Positions 42,472 through 52,895 are shown, numbered from the stretch's first letter. The stretch is 64,000 nt of DNA from Homarus americanus (GCF_018991925.1 NW_024722158.1:6735546-6799545); one strand, 5' to 3'. The notes: generated by a model not told the origin, from the sequence alone. Made by a program: numbers and translations.

Positions 42472-42720
42472 AGTTTCGCCGGCGTCCCCCCAGTCGTAGT
42501 AAATCAGGCTCTGTGCAGTGGCCGCGCTCGTTATAAGGCCGCCGAGCCGGTAAAGAACCTGCTAAATCAACATTCATTTTAAAAAGCCCAATATCTTACG
42601 ATTAAGGCCACGCCGGTCCAGAATGGCCACTCCGGGAGCCTCTTAAGTTGGAAGTCGTGCTGGACCGCCGTAAACCTCCGCCATGTCAACAAGCGACTCT
42701 GGGAGGAGGTGAGGAGGGAG
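42472..42720 (+). other. CpG-rich single-copy segment with a candidate 56-bp exon
   Basis: GC-rich, non-repetitive DNA with many CpG, unlike the rest of the window. Inside it, GGCGTCCCCCCAG precedes 42494 and GTAAAGAACC follows 42549. The 56 bases between are open in a frame reading NQALCSGRARYKAAEP. It could be an exon or a conserved regulatory element; neither is proven. Confidence 0.22.
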
Positions 42721-42870
42721 AGGTTTGGAAGTGGGGGTGGGGGGAACTATTGATACGGGGGTCATGGTGGATATGGAGGTGAGTCGAAGGGGTGGGGGTG
42801 ATGGTGGGGGCGGCTATGGATGTGGAGTCAAAGGGGGCGGTTGTGGTGAGGGGGTGAAAGGGGTATGAAC
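42721..42870. repeat. G-rich GGGGGTGATGGTGGGGG-type low-complexity DNA
   Basis: Irregular GGTGGGGG and GTGGATATGGAGGTG copies. Confidence 0.7.
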
Positions 42871-42875
42871 GCTGC

Positions 42876-43354
42876 TGTTACGAGTTGGGGATTTAGAATA
42901 TAGTTAAAAGTCTACCCAGATCCCAACAGGCAACAACAATAAAAAAACAAAGACAATAGGACTATAAAAGGGTAGACAAAGGATGGCAATATAAGATTAC
43001 AAATACTTTTAAGTGCGGAGCTGAGATGGCTGACGAGTAAGGCTGAGTATTGTAGAAGACGGTAGGTAGTCACTGTGCCGTAGGTTTCCAGGATAGGTGA
43101 TCCTGTGGTCACTTCCCAGAGTGAACTGAACTCTCATAGAACTGGAGCTGACGAAGAAGACTTTGAGGAGGTGACGCAACAACCAGGATATGGAGAAGGG
43201 AAACCCCGGAGTGGTAACTAAGACGAGTCATACTCGTGTTTCGTCCCTAGATGGCGTTGCTCGTGGTGCTGGGTAGGTAGATCAGGACAATAGATGGCGT
43301 GGTTCGTAGTGCTGGGTAGGTAGATCATGACAATTGGTGGCGTGGTTCGTAACA
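42876..43354. mobile_element. LTR-like element copy 1 (probable solo LTR), 479 bp
   Basis: It begins TGTTACGA and ends TCGTAACA, an 8-bp inverted end of the TG...CA type found on LTRs. The 4 bases outside each end are CTGC on both sides (42872-42875 and 43355-43358), a target duplication size typical of Ty3/gypsy-like integration. It contains CTATAAAAG, a TATA-box-like site, near 42961. A 43-base unit (AGATGGCGTTGCTCGTGGTG onward) is repeated in tandem near the right end, with two full copies and part of a third. Orientation is undetermined and no coding interior is present. A DNA transposon with 8-bp ends is the alternative. Confidence 0.82.
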
Positions 43355-43934
43355 CTGCATATGGATGTGTGTGTGTGTAGGACGAACGTGGTGCAGTATC
43401 AGGCAGCTCGTCTCTTATTAACAAACATGACCCAGGCCTCCCGGTGGTCCAACCCGTACATTGCCAACCAATGACCGCTAATCACCACCACCACCACCAC
43501 CACCATCAGATAGCCTCCACTTGCCCTCCCAGAACAACCTGGACACTGGGCAATTTCAGACGTCTTCTTCTTGGATCAAACGTGTAATTGGTTTATCGCT
43601 CATTAACGCTTGTTCTTATTGTAAATTATATTAGACTTAACATAGATTTTTTTAGCTCGTTATCATTAGTATTTGTTATAGTTGAAATTAATATTATCAT
43701 GACAAAATGGATGGTGGGTCGTTATCAGATGTAACATGAAATAAACAGGTTATAAAACAAAGAACTTCTGTAGTTTTTTCTATTTTTTATTAGATTTTCT
43801 GTTTGTTTAATTTTTTGTCTTTATTTGTTACATATGTTTAATCTTTTTATTGAAAGTCTCTCTTAAAATTTTTATAGTTTTTCTTTATATTTTTTTTTCT
43901 ATACCAGTTTAATATTGTGTATCTCTCAATCACG
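43355..43934. other. Low-copy stretch with a short (CAC)n
   Basis: CAC triplets at 43483-43504, then AT-rich sequence. No gene is seen. Confidence 0.5.
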
Positions 43935-44065
43935 TCTACTCCCTACTCCTCCTTCTCTTCATCCTCTTCCTTCTGCTTCTCCTCCTCCACCTCCTCCACC
44001 TCCTTCGCCTCCTCCTTCTTCTCCTCCTCCACCTCCTCCACCTCCTACTCCTCCTCCTCCTCAGA
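43935..44065. repeat. CTT/CCT/CCA homopyrimidine-rich tract
   Basis: CCTCCACCTCCACCTCCTTC-type triplets. Proline- and serine-rich frames are artefacts. Confidence 0.9.
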
Positions 44066-44487
44066 CCAACTTACTGATAATTCTCCAGATGGCAACGAAT
44101 TATTATCCGATATGCCAGCTGACCAGGTGGACATGAAAACACTGCCAGGTGGTTATATTGCCCCCCAGCTCGTCACAAGTAGAAGAGTTTTGCATATCAT
44201 TATGTAAATTCACCCAAATAATCGCTCCAATTAATAATTTACAATACACAGAGACCATTTTATAGCCGTGGCCGTCATATGGTTATTTTTTGAAAGGTGG
44301 AAAGTTTGTTTTTTATAAATATTAAATTATAGATTATTTTCACGTATTAAAAAAAATCTGAATTGAATATGGGTAATAAGTGTTGAATTTTAATTGGCGC
44401 TTAAAAGCCTTTTATTCATCTCTAAATCCACCATAAATGACCTTATCCTTTGATCTGACGTCCAAAATAATGTTGAGTTGTTCTCTT
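44066..44487. other. Low-copy stretch, no gene seen
   Basis: 44085-44205 has ordinary composition with AGCTGACCAGGTGGACATG and no splice-bounded call. The rest is AT-rich. Confidence 0.4.
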
Positions 44488-44521
44488 GGTTAGGTTAGGT
44501 TAGGTTAGGTTAGGTTAGGTT
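44488..44521. repeat. (TTAGG)n interstitial telomere-like tract
   Basis: Nearly seven exact GGTTA units, the purest such tract in the window. Confidence 0.95.
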
Positions 44522-44999
44522 ACTCGGAATAAGTACATCTTACATAACCAAACCCATTCCAAGTTAAACTACAGAATACAACCCTGATGAAATAATACCA
44601 AGGGTTGAATAAAAATGTATTTCTGGATAATTTTTAGTTAGTAATTATTGAAGCGTAATGAAAAACATGTTGTTGTTGTTGTTGTTGTTTTTGTTCAATG
44701 TGTTTAGCTGGTTCGTCGGTCAGGGTATTTCAACACTGTTCACTGGATCTCAGCTTGTGTACTAGACCCAAACATTTTGAACATTTGTGATGAAATATAT
44801 TCTTTCCCTTTTAATATATGTCGAGAAATAACTTCAAATTAACAGCTGCATAACCTTTACAATTATTCTACATGATTATACACCGAAGTTCTGTATACTC
44901 GATTGGTCTACAACTCTACATGATCAGCTAATCCATGAGAAATCTAGTTCACTAATCTCATGTAGAAATAAATATATCAACAAGTAATACAGACCCAAA
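44522..44999. other. AT-rich low-copy stretch
   Basis: A short (GTT)n at 44671-44691. No gene is seen. Confidence 0.5.
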
Positions 45000-45109
<110 letters not shown>

Positions 45110-45159
45110 CCTCAACAACTATTTATTAACACCTGCTCGCATTTAAATTTATTTACTTA

Positions 45160-45835
45160 TTAACACCCCCCCTATATTAACACCCCCCTATATTAACACC
45201 CCCCTATATTAACACCCCCCTATATTAACACCCCCCTATATTAACACCCCCTATATTAACACCCTATATTAACACCCCTATATTAACACCCCCCTATATT
45301 AACACCCCCTATATTATTATATTCTTACCCCCTATATTACTACACCCCCTATATTAACACCCTATATTACACCCCTATATTAACACCCCTATATTAACAC
45401 CCCTATATTAACAACCACCCCCCTATGTGCTTACCCCCTATTGCTTACCCCCTATTAACACCCCCCCCATATTAACACCCCTATAATTTACCCCTATATT
45501 AACACCCCTAACACTATATAACACCCCTATTATACCCCTATATTAACCCCCTATATTAACACCCTATATTAACACCCCCTATATTAACACCCCCTATATT
45601 AACACCCCTATATTAACACTATTAACCCCTATATTAACACCCCCTATATTAACACCCCCTATATTAACACCCTATATTAACACCCCTATATTAACACTAT
45701 ATTAACACCCCCCTATATTAACACCCCTATATTAACACCCTATATTAACACACCCCCTATATTAACACTATGTGCCCCTATATTAACACCCCCTATATTA
45801 ACACCCCCTATATTAACCCCCCTACTTATTCCTAT
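45160..45835. repeat. 15-18-bp minisatellite, CCCCCTATATTAACAC
   Basis: About 40 copies over 675 bases. Copies differ mainly in the number of C (two to seven), so the C run slips while the TATATTAACA core stays fixed. Variant ATGTGCTTACCCCC and TACACC copies lie near 45425 and 45525. Confidence 0.96.
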
Positions 45836-46034
45836 GTGGCCCCCTCCCTAAATCCTTATTCCTATACAAATATCAATTTTATTAGTTCGTCTATTATTTT
45901 ATTATATAATAAGAATATTTTTTTAACGTAAATTTACATATTGTTTCGGTCTCATATGTAAGTTTATTTTATAAGGATTACACTGGTTGAACTTTTGTTT
46001 GTGTGATATAAAAGTTTTAATACTTAGTGGAGTA

Positions 46035-46462
46035 TTAGAGATGTGTTCAGTTTAGGTGTTCTTGTGTTCAGTTTAGGTGGCTCTTGTGTTCAGTTTAGGT
46101 GCTCTTGTGTTCAGTTTAGGTGTTCTTGTGTTCAGTTTAGGTGCTCTTGTGTTCAGTTTAAGTGTTCTTGTGTTCAGTTTAGGTGCTCTTGTGTTCAGTT
46201 TAGGTGTTCTTGTGTTCAGTTTAGGTGTTCTTGTGTTCAGTTTAGATGCTCTTGTGTTCAGTTTAGGTGTTCTTGTGTTCAGTTTAGGTGCTCTTGTGTT
46301 CAGTTTAAGTGTTCTTGTGTTCAGTTTAGGTGCTCTTGTGTTCAGTTTAGGTGGCTCTTGTGTTCAGTTTAGGTGCTCCTGTGTTCAGTTTAGGTGTTCT
46401 TGTGTTGAGTTTAGGTGTTCTTGTGTTCAGTTTAGGTGTTCTTGTGTTGAGTTTAGGAGTTA
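46035..46462. repeat. 21-bp minisatellite, GTGTTCAGTTTAGGTGTTCTT
   Basis: About 20 copies with GTGCTCTT, GTGTTCTT and GTGGCTCTT variants. The 21-base period keeps several frames open; the 109-128 codon frames are not genes. The order of T/C variants suggests unit duplication in pairs. Confidence 0.97.
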
Positions 46463-47149
46463 ATATGTTCAGTTTTCCACGACGATGCCACAAGAAATAC
46501 CAAACTCTTGGAAATTTATATATAACATATATTTCCATCAGGCAGGTCAGATAAGGCAGTAAAAATAACCCACTGAGAGAGGTAGTAAAAGCCACAGTAA
46601 TCAGCTTGGTCTGGTACACCTGGTAAAGCCGTTAGGTGTATCGCCTTACATGGCTACACTGACCAAGTTGAAATTATTTATACTTGTTGATACTAAAATT
46701 GCCTTGTTGTAGATGGTGAAGCCGGCGTTGTGGGTGGAGTTGATGGCGTAGTGTGTTGATGGGAATAGTTTTATTGGTTAAAGATGAGGTTGTACTTTTA
46801 CTACTTAACGACTATTATATATAATTTTGTTCGCCTTGACTGACCTCACTGATGGATGTTCTTGGCTAGCGAGCAATGTCTTGTCAAAGGTAAATTGACA
46901 CAGCCATTGACGAGATATGCTTGTTCATGTTTGGTGTCATTAATTTTATTCGTTGTAATGTATTTAATTCGGTATAACTTGACTGACTTGACTGGTGGAT
47001 GTCTGTCACGTATTAGGTGCATTTTTTGTGTATATCTAAGGGTAACTTAATGTAGCTAATGTATGAAGTTTTGGTTATCATTTTATTTATATTCTTTTGT
47101 TTATCTTTTTATTTCTCTTACTCTCTCTGGGGGTGTTTTACTATGGATC
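46463..47149. other. Low-copy stretch with an old duplication of about 137 bases
   Basis: TTGACTGACCTCACTGATGG near 46836 resembles TTGACTGACTTGACTGGTGG near 46978, both before GATGT. No gene is supported. Confidence 0.45.
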
Positions 47150-47415
47150 AGCTGGGGGTCAAAATATCCCCCACAATATACCCCATCCCTACCCCCCATA
47201 CACCTGTTACCCACACCCAAGACCCCTTCTACCATCTTAACCCTCTGCTATCCCCCTACCCACAGTTACCCCCACACCACCGTCAAACCGCTGCTACCCC
47301 CCAACCCACAGGCCCCCAGCTACCCCCCCTATCTCACAGACCCCAGCTACCCCCAACCCACAGACTACCCCAATTGCCCCACACCCTCACCCCAGCCCAC
47401 TCCCTCATACCCCCA
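47150..47415. repeat. C-rich CCCCCAACCCACAG-type low-complexity DNA
   Basis: Irregular units of about 20-30 bases, including CAGCTACCCCC and ACCCACAG blocks. Confidence 0.8.
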
Positions 47416-47660
47416 TGCTTGAGAAGGTACACCCACCACCCTACGTATGCACTATCTCGGTATCTCGTCCCTGTAAATTCTTGCCTGACACCGATAACTA
47501 CACTCCGGCTGCGTAAACTGCCTCCTCGTTTCTGAAAAGTGTCCACAGAGAGAAAATCATACCATAAAAGAAAACGACAAGATACCCAGAGTGACTTAGG
47601 TACAACTCCTTTAAACCGTATTTGTGACTCTTTTTTTTTTTTTTTAAAGCAGAATATATA

Positions 47661-47796
47661 GGGTGTGTCAGAAAAATGTCCCTGCATCCCTCCATCCCTG
47701 CTCCCTGCCTCCCTTCTTGCCTGCTCCCTGAGACACTGTGAGTTGGAGAGAGGGAGCAGGTAGGGAAGAAGGCAGGAACATTTATCTGGGACACTC
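47661..47796. mobile_element. Mariner-like MITE, 136 bp
   Basis: Left end GGGTGTGTCAGAAAAATG and right end (reverse complement) GAGTGTCCCAGATAAATG match at most positions. Both ends are flanked outside by TA (47659-47660 and 47797-47798), the Tc1/mariner target duplication. The interior is itself largely self-complementary (CTTGCCTGCTCCCT against AGGGAGCAGGTAG), so the element folds almost end to end. There is no coding capacity; it depends on a transposase elsewhere. Confidence 0.68.
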
Positions 47797-47934
47797 TAAT
47801 GTGGCCGGATATATATGATTTTTCACACTGGCTTGAGAGGGGAAGGAGGTGTCTGATATAGGAGTGGCTATTGTCTTGTATTATCGTGTTTACATTGTGA
47901 TATTTATTTCGTATTGTTGAAATGCCAGTAGGAA

Positions 47935-48110
47935 GGGATTAGGCTTGAAGGGATTATCTTGAAGAGGTTGGGGAAGGATTGTGTGAAGGATGTTGGAGGG
48001 ATCGTCTTGAGGATGATGATAGGAGGATTGTCTTGAGGATGATGATAGGAGGATTGTTTTGAGGATGTATCAAGGATGTCTTGGGTGGAGGATTATCTTG
48101 ATGCTGTGGC
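47935..48110. repeat. GAGGATGATGATAGGAGGATTG short tandem repeats
   Basis: Two near-identical copies of about 33 bases at 48009-48070, with diverged TTGAAGGGATTATCTTGAAG-like copies on the left and right. Confidence 0.85.
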
Positions 48111-48164
48111 TCGTCAAGTCGTCCAAAAAACAACACTCATCCAGGAACCCTCACTGGTGGCTTT

Positions 48165-48618
48165 ACTAGACGTGGGTGTTTCTCATTGTATCAGGTGAGG
48201 GAAGGAGGGAGAGACAGGGAGGACGTGGGTGTTTCTCATTGTATCAGGTGAGGGAAGGAGGGAGAGACAGGGAGGACGTGGGTGTCTCTCATTGTATCAG
48301 GTGAGGGAAGGAGGGAGAGACAGGGAGGACGTGGGTGTCTCTCAGTGCATCAGGTGAGGGAAGGAGGGAGAGACAGGGAGGACGTGGGTGTCTCTCAGTG
48401 TATCAGGTGAGGGAAGGAGGGAGAGACAGGGAGGACGTGGGTGGTCAGAGACAGGGAGGACGTGGGTGTCTCTCATTGTATCACGTGATGGAAGGAGGGA
48501 GAGACAGGGAGGACGTGGGTGTCTCTCATTGTATCAGGTGAAGGAAGGAGGGAGAGACAGGGAGGACGTGGGTGTCTCTCATTGTATCAGGTGAAGGAAG
48601 GAGGGAGAGACAGGGAGG
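48165..48618. repeat. 53-bp minisatellite, GACGTGGGTGTCTCTCATTG
   Basis: About eight and a half copies, highly similar, each ending AGGGAGAGACAGGGAG. One copy at about 48432-48465 is truncated to about 31 bases, a clean internal deletion. Confidence 0.97.
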
Positions 48619-48907
48619 TAATATAGACCAGTGGAATGACTTCTTTCACCATTCTCTTGCTGGGTGTTTGTTTTCGTTCGTGTTATTAACTCTCTTACCT
48701 GGCGGAGCAGCGTCATTAGGGAAGGTCAACCAGGTGATATGGGTAACAGGAGGTCGGTCACAGCGGTTGTTCCACAGTTGATGTAATTTTTTCTCCTCGC
48801 TGGTGGCTGATAACTCAATGAACTATTCTCATAAACAACTAGAGAGTCCTTGCTAACTGCAGGGCTATTGAATAAGTAATTCACTCTCTGCATCTTTCTC
48901 ACAAACA

Positions 48908-48909
48908 CA

Positions 48910-48964
<55 letters not shown>

Positions 48965-49045
48965 CCTATCCTCCCTACCCTCCCTACCCTCCCTATCCTC
49001 CCTACCTTCCCTACCCTCCCTCCTCTCCTCTCCTCTCCTCTCCCT
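48908..49045. repeat. (CT)n and CCTCCCTACCCT repeats
   Basis: About 25 CT units to 48961, then CCCTCCCTATCCT-type decamer repeats and TCCTCTCCTC to 49045. Confidence 0.93.
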
Positions 49046-49330
49046 GTCTGCTATTATCCCAGGTAATCATCCACCGGCCGCACTGTTGACAAAGTGATCG
49101 AGAATCAGGTCCAGGGATTAGTGTTGCCTGGCTCCCTCCCTGTGACCAAGTCCCCTTCTGCAGCACGGTTTAATGGTCGCCCCTACTTGTGACGCTTCTG
49201 TGTCTGTGTGTGTTTAGGAGAGGTTCACTAAGAAAATTCGTTCAATGGTTTCCCTTGAAGAATAAAATTGAGTGTTCTTCCTATATTTTAAGTGGGAATA
49301 GTTAATGGGTTTATTGGGATAAGTTCTTGT

Positions 49331-49333
<3 letters not shown>

Positions 49334-49385
<52 letters not shown>
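49334..49385. repeat. (GA)n microsatellite
   Basis: About 25 GA units. Confidence 0.97.
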
Positions 49386-49388
<3 letters not shown>

Positions 49389-49523
49389 TGGACCTATCAC
49401 TTGATCTATATATACAGTACCAGCCTGTGTTTGTTGAAGGGGTGACTGTGTTATGGCAATGTAAACTAAGATGGTGTAGTACTGTGTGCGTAAACCAGGG
49501 GGTAGTTGACGCGTTGTGTTTGT

Positions 49524-49665
49524 ATAATAATAATAATAATAATTAACGTTTTATTGAAAAAGTTCTACAGCCCGAAGGCTGAAAACTTACATTGGACATA
49601 AATGACTTATTACATACATTGGTGGTTGAACAAAAGCCTTCATTAGAGAAAGGTAAAGGAACAAA
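49524..49665 (-). mobile_element. Dispersed retroelement 3' end, copy 1
   Basis: This segment matches 63850-64000 at most positions. Read on the minus strand it has CAGCC-TTCG-GGCTG (plus coordinates 49568-49581), then CAATAAAAC, then a short spacer and an (ATT)n tail. An AATAAA signal followed by a microsatellite tail is typical of non-LTR retroelement 3' ends. The hairpin has the extra-stable C(UUCG)G tetraloop. No open frame is present. The left border is the microsatellite; the right border is not sharp. Confidence 0.7.
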
Positions 49666-49679
49666 CAGTGAACATACAG

Positions 49680-49681
<2 letters not shown>

Positions 49682-49731
<50 letters not shown>
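49682..49731. repeat. (GT)n microsatellite
   Basis: About 25 GT units, just beyond the dispersed element. Confidence 0.97.
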
Positions 49732-49732
<1 letters not shown>

Positions 49733-49935
49733 GTATGTATGTAAACAAAGGAAGTTGGTTATTACATGTGTGTTCTGTTGACATGTAAATACAGAAATAT
49801 CCTTTTGTCTGTGTACACACCGAGATGGTCATTGTGTCTGTGATCTTAGATTTGTTTCTGTCTTTATAAACCAACAGATGAAATTCGTGTCTGTGAATTA
49901 TATTTACCTGGTCTGTGATTTTTTACCTGTCTGTG

Positions 49936-50030
49936 TGAGTGTGTGTGTGTGTGTGTGTGTAGAGAAGAGTATGTGGCTTGTCTATGTAAACCAGATTGGA
50001 ACTTGGCTGATGTTATATTGTTTGATAAGT

Positions 50031-50094
<64 letters not shown>
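49936..50094. repeat. (GT)n and (CT)n microsatellites
   Basis: GT at 49936-49960 and about 31 CT units at 50032-50094. Confidence 0.96.
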
Positions 50095-50098
<4 letters not shown>

Positions 50099-50660
50099 GT
50101 CAGTTTTTCACTTGCACTCGTTTTTTCTTTTCTTTTATCTCCCTCTCTTACCTCCCCCCACTTTCATTCCTCCTTTCTCTTTCTCCTCCTCCTTCTTCTC
50201 CTTTCCCTTCCGCTCCTCTTTGTTTCTTTCCATCCCCTTTCTATGCCCCCTCTCTATGCCACCCTCTCATCCCATTCTCACTCTTCCTACCCTTTTGCCC
50301 TCTCCCTTCTCCCTCACTCACCTCCCTCCTCCTTCTCTCATTTCTCTCATTTCTTTCTCCCTTTCTCTCCTCTCTACCCTTCCTCCTCGTCCTCTCCGTA
50401 TCCCACTTATCTCTTTCCGCTCCTTATCCTCCTTCTCTCCTCTCCCTCCTTCTCTCTCCCTTTCCTCTATCTCCTTCTCTCCCCTCCCTTCTCCTTCTCC
50501 CACTTCTTTTCCTCCCCTCCTTATCTTCCTTCTCCCCCCTCTCCCCCCTTCTTCCTCCTCCTCCCTTCATATCCCCAGCGCTATCACCTCACTCATCATC
50601 ACCATCTACTACCCTCCTCCACCCTGGCCCACCCTACCCATCCTTACCCACTCTTACCCA
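50095..50660. repeat. Homopyrimidine-rich region
   Basis: More than 550 bases of CTCCTTCTC-like sequence. Three overlapping plus-strand frames of 224-279 codons, all serine/leucine/proline, arise because pure pyrimidine DNA contains no stop codon. Confidence 0.93.
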
Positions 50661-50734
50661 CCATCTTTACCCCGAGAGCCCACCTTGCACTTTCTGGTAT
50701 TGAATTTTAAATATTAACAATGTTATGAGGGCTC

Positions 50735-50925
50735 CTTTGATGGTGGTAGTGGTAGTGGTGGTGGTAGTGGTAGTAGTAGCGGTGGTGGTGATAGTAATGG
50801 TGGTTGAGGTGGTACTGGTGATGGTTGTGGTAGTGGTGATGAGGGTGGAGGTTATAGTGGTGATGGTGGTGGAAGTGGTAGTAATGATGGTAGAGGTGGT
50901 TGTAGTAATGGTGGTTTTATTGTTT
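50735..50925. repeat. GGT/AGT trinucleotide repeat, degenerate
   Basis: GGTGGTAGTGGTAGTGGTGG and similar triplets across 190 bases. Confidence 0.92.
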
Positions 50926-51023
50926 ACTTTTCCCCTTCGTTTCACTTTTCCTGTTTCATCTCTGTTTTATCCGTTTTTCCCTTCATTTATTTGATTTTTA
51001 AGTTCTTCCTAAATTATCCTGAC

Positions 51024-51050
51024 CATAACATAACATAACATAACATAAAC
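51024..51050. repeat. (ATAAC)n short tract
   Basis: Five CATAA units, a pentanucleotide related to CCTAA. Confidence 0.88.
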
Positions 51051-51274
51051 CTCACTCATGTAACTGAACATCAAATCCTTTATAAAAAAATCAAATCCCT
51101 TATGAAAACAAAACAATATTGCTCAACTCGTTCAAGGTAATTCATAGAACCGTAATATCTGTGACTCAAATCAGACTGCGAGGAGAAAATTCGTGCGTTT
51201 TTATCCAGTTCATGGCTGACGTGTGTTTGTTTATGTGTGAGAGCTGAAACACATGGACGAGAAAAAGTAAGCGA

Positions 51275-51535
51275 CTTATTCTGTGGTGTTTATCTAAAAA
51301 AAACAAGTGCCTAACGTTGTGGTGCTTATATAAAAATAAATGACTAGCATTGTAGTTTTTATATAAAAATAAATGACTAACGTTGTGGTGTTTATATATA
51401 AAACAATTGACTAACGTTATGGTGTTTATCTAAGAAAACAACTGACTAACTTGTGGTGTTTATATAAAAAAATTGACTAACGTTGTGGTGTTTATATATA
51501 AAACAATTGACTAACGTTATGGTGTTTATAAAAAA
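51275..51535. repeat. Minisatellite around GACTAACGTTGTGGTGTTTA
   Basis: Eight copies with spacing of 30-40 bases, differing by the length of the ATATAAAAA linker and by GTTGTGG/GTTATGG. Confidence 0.9.
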
Positions 51536-52111
51536 AATTAACTACCAAGATAAAATTGATATAATAGTGGAAAATACAGTCATAAAACACTCATTTAACA
51601 CAGTGGCCTCCCGGAAAAGAGAAGCTAAGTGTGTCTTGTGTCTGCTGATTAACATTACTCTCGTATTCATTAGGAAAAGAATGATGATAAAAGTTTTGGT
51701 GGTACGTGAGTTCTTTGTCGTTAATTAGTGTAATACTGTGACTGTGTGTGTGTGTGATGGTTAGCCACGCGCCTCACCTTCGACTACTATTAGAAAAATC
51801 AATTATGATATTACACTTATCAACAACCCTTTCTTATATTACTATTAATTCTACCATTTTGGATATTATCTCGTTTATTACTTAATTTATTATAATATTT
51901 AATGTTACTTATATATACAGATAGTAGTTATGAAATTAGACGTCAGCCATAATAGAATAGTTTCCCCTGCGAGTGTGTTATTTTCTTTCGTGGTATCGCC
52001 AGAGAGCAGTGACTATTGTGGAAATTTATTATTTAAAAATACATTGACTAAAGGTAGATAGATCGATAAATATATTGTAATAATTCAGCAATATGATTAA
52101 TATCTTTATCT
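51536..52111. other. AT-rich low-copy stretch
   Basis: A short GT run at 51743-51756 is followed by GATGGTTAGCCACGCGCCTC, which resembles the D-arm/box A part of a tRNA-derived SINE, but no box B follows. No gene is seen. Confidence 0.4.
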
Positions 52112-52119
52112 ATTTGTCT

Positions 52120-52160
<41 letters not shown>
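52112..52160. repeat. (CTAT)n microsatellite
   Basis: About ten CTAT units directly abutting the LINE fragment on its 5' side. Confidence 0.95.
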
Positions 52161-52161
<1 letters not shown>

Positions 52162-52895
52162 CAATCTAAGAGATGTAAACAGAAAAACCAGTTATCAAAT
52201 GAACAAAGTTGTTTTAGAGAAATCCGACTGTGAGAAAGATTTAGGAGTAATGATAAGTAGGAATCTTAAACCAAGTCAACAATGTGTATTTTCTCGAAAC
52301 AAGGTTAATAAAGTACTTGGGTTCATACAAAGGAGTGTTAGTAACAAGACTAGCGAGGTCATCCTTAAACTATATCTTGCGCTTGTGAGACCTCACTTGG
52401 TTTACGCAGTTCACTTTTGGTCACCGTACCACAGAATGGATGTAGAATCCCTAGAAAGAATTCAGAGGAGAATGGCAAGACTAATCGCGGGCATTAGGAA
52501 CCTTGAGTACAGAGACAGGTTAAAGCATCTTAATTTGCACTCCCTCGAGAGACTTGAGGGCCGATATGGTCGAGACTCGAGGTGTATAAATGGAAGTCAG
52601 GGCTAAGCAAAGGTGATATAACAAAGGTACTCAAACTAACTAACCAGGAGCGAACTCGTACAAATGGTCTTAAATTAGACAAATTTAGATTTAAGCGCGA
52701 AATAGGTAAACATTGGTTTGGAAATAGAGTAGTGGATGAATGGAACAAGTTACCAAACATCATCATTAACTCGAATATGCTGGATAGCTTCAAACATAGG
52801 TTGGATGGATATATGAGCGATAGGGGGTTGGGTGTAAATGGGACTGCCCAGTATGGGCCAATAGGCCCGCTGCAGTTTCCTCCATTCTTATGTTG
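52161..52895 (+). pseudogene. LINE C-terminal fragment, broken
   Basis: Translation gives MNKVVLEKSDCEKDLGVMI, then LKLYLALVRPHLVYAVHFW and LERIQRRMARLIAGI. These are hallmarks of the thumb and C-terminal region downstream of the reverse transcriptase in jockey/CR1-like non-LTR elements. Homology extends upstream of the first ATG to about 52161, so that ATG is not a real start. Around 52555-52585 the frame breaks (at least two small indels) and resumes as VYKWKSGLSKGDITKVLKL, then WNKLPNIIINSNMLDSFKHR, ending at a TGA near 52893-52895 after GPLQFPPFLC. AATAAA lies at about 52997. The catalytic part is absent, so the copy is inactive, 5'-truncated and decayed. Confidence 0.93.

Noticed and set aside
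46043..46463. 109- and 128-codon valine/phenylalanine/serine frames
   Set aside because: They translate the 21-bp GTGTTCAGTTTAGG array; several frames are open at once.
49878..50717. Three overlapping plus-strand frames of 224-279 codons
   Set aside because: Pure pyrimidine DNA has no stop codons in any frame of that strand. The result is only serine, leucine, proline and phenylalanine.
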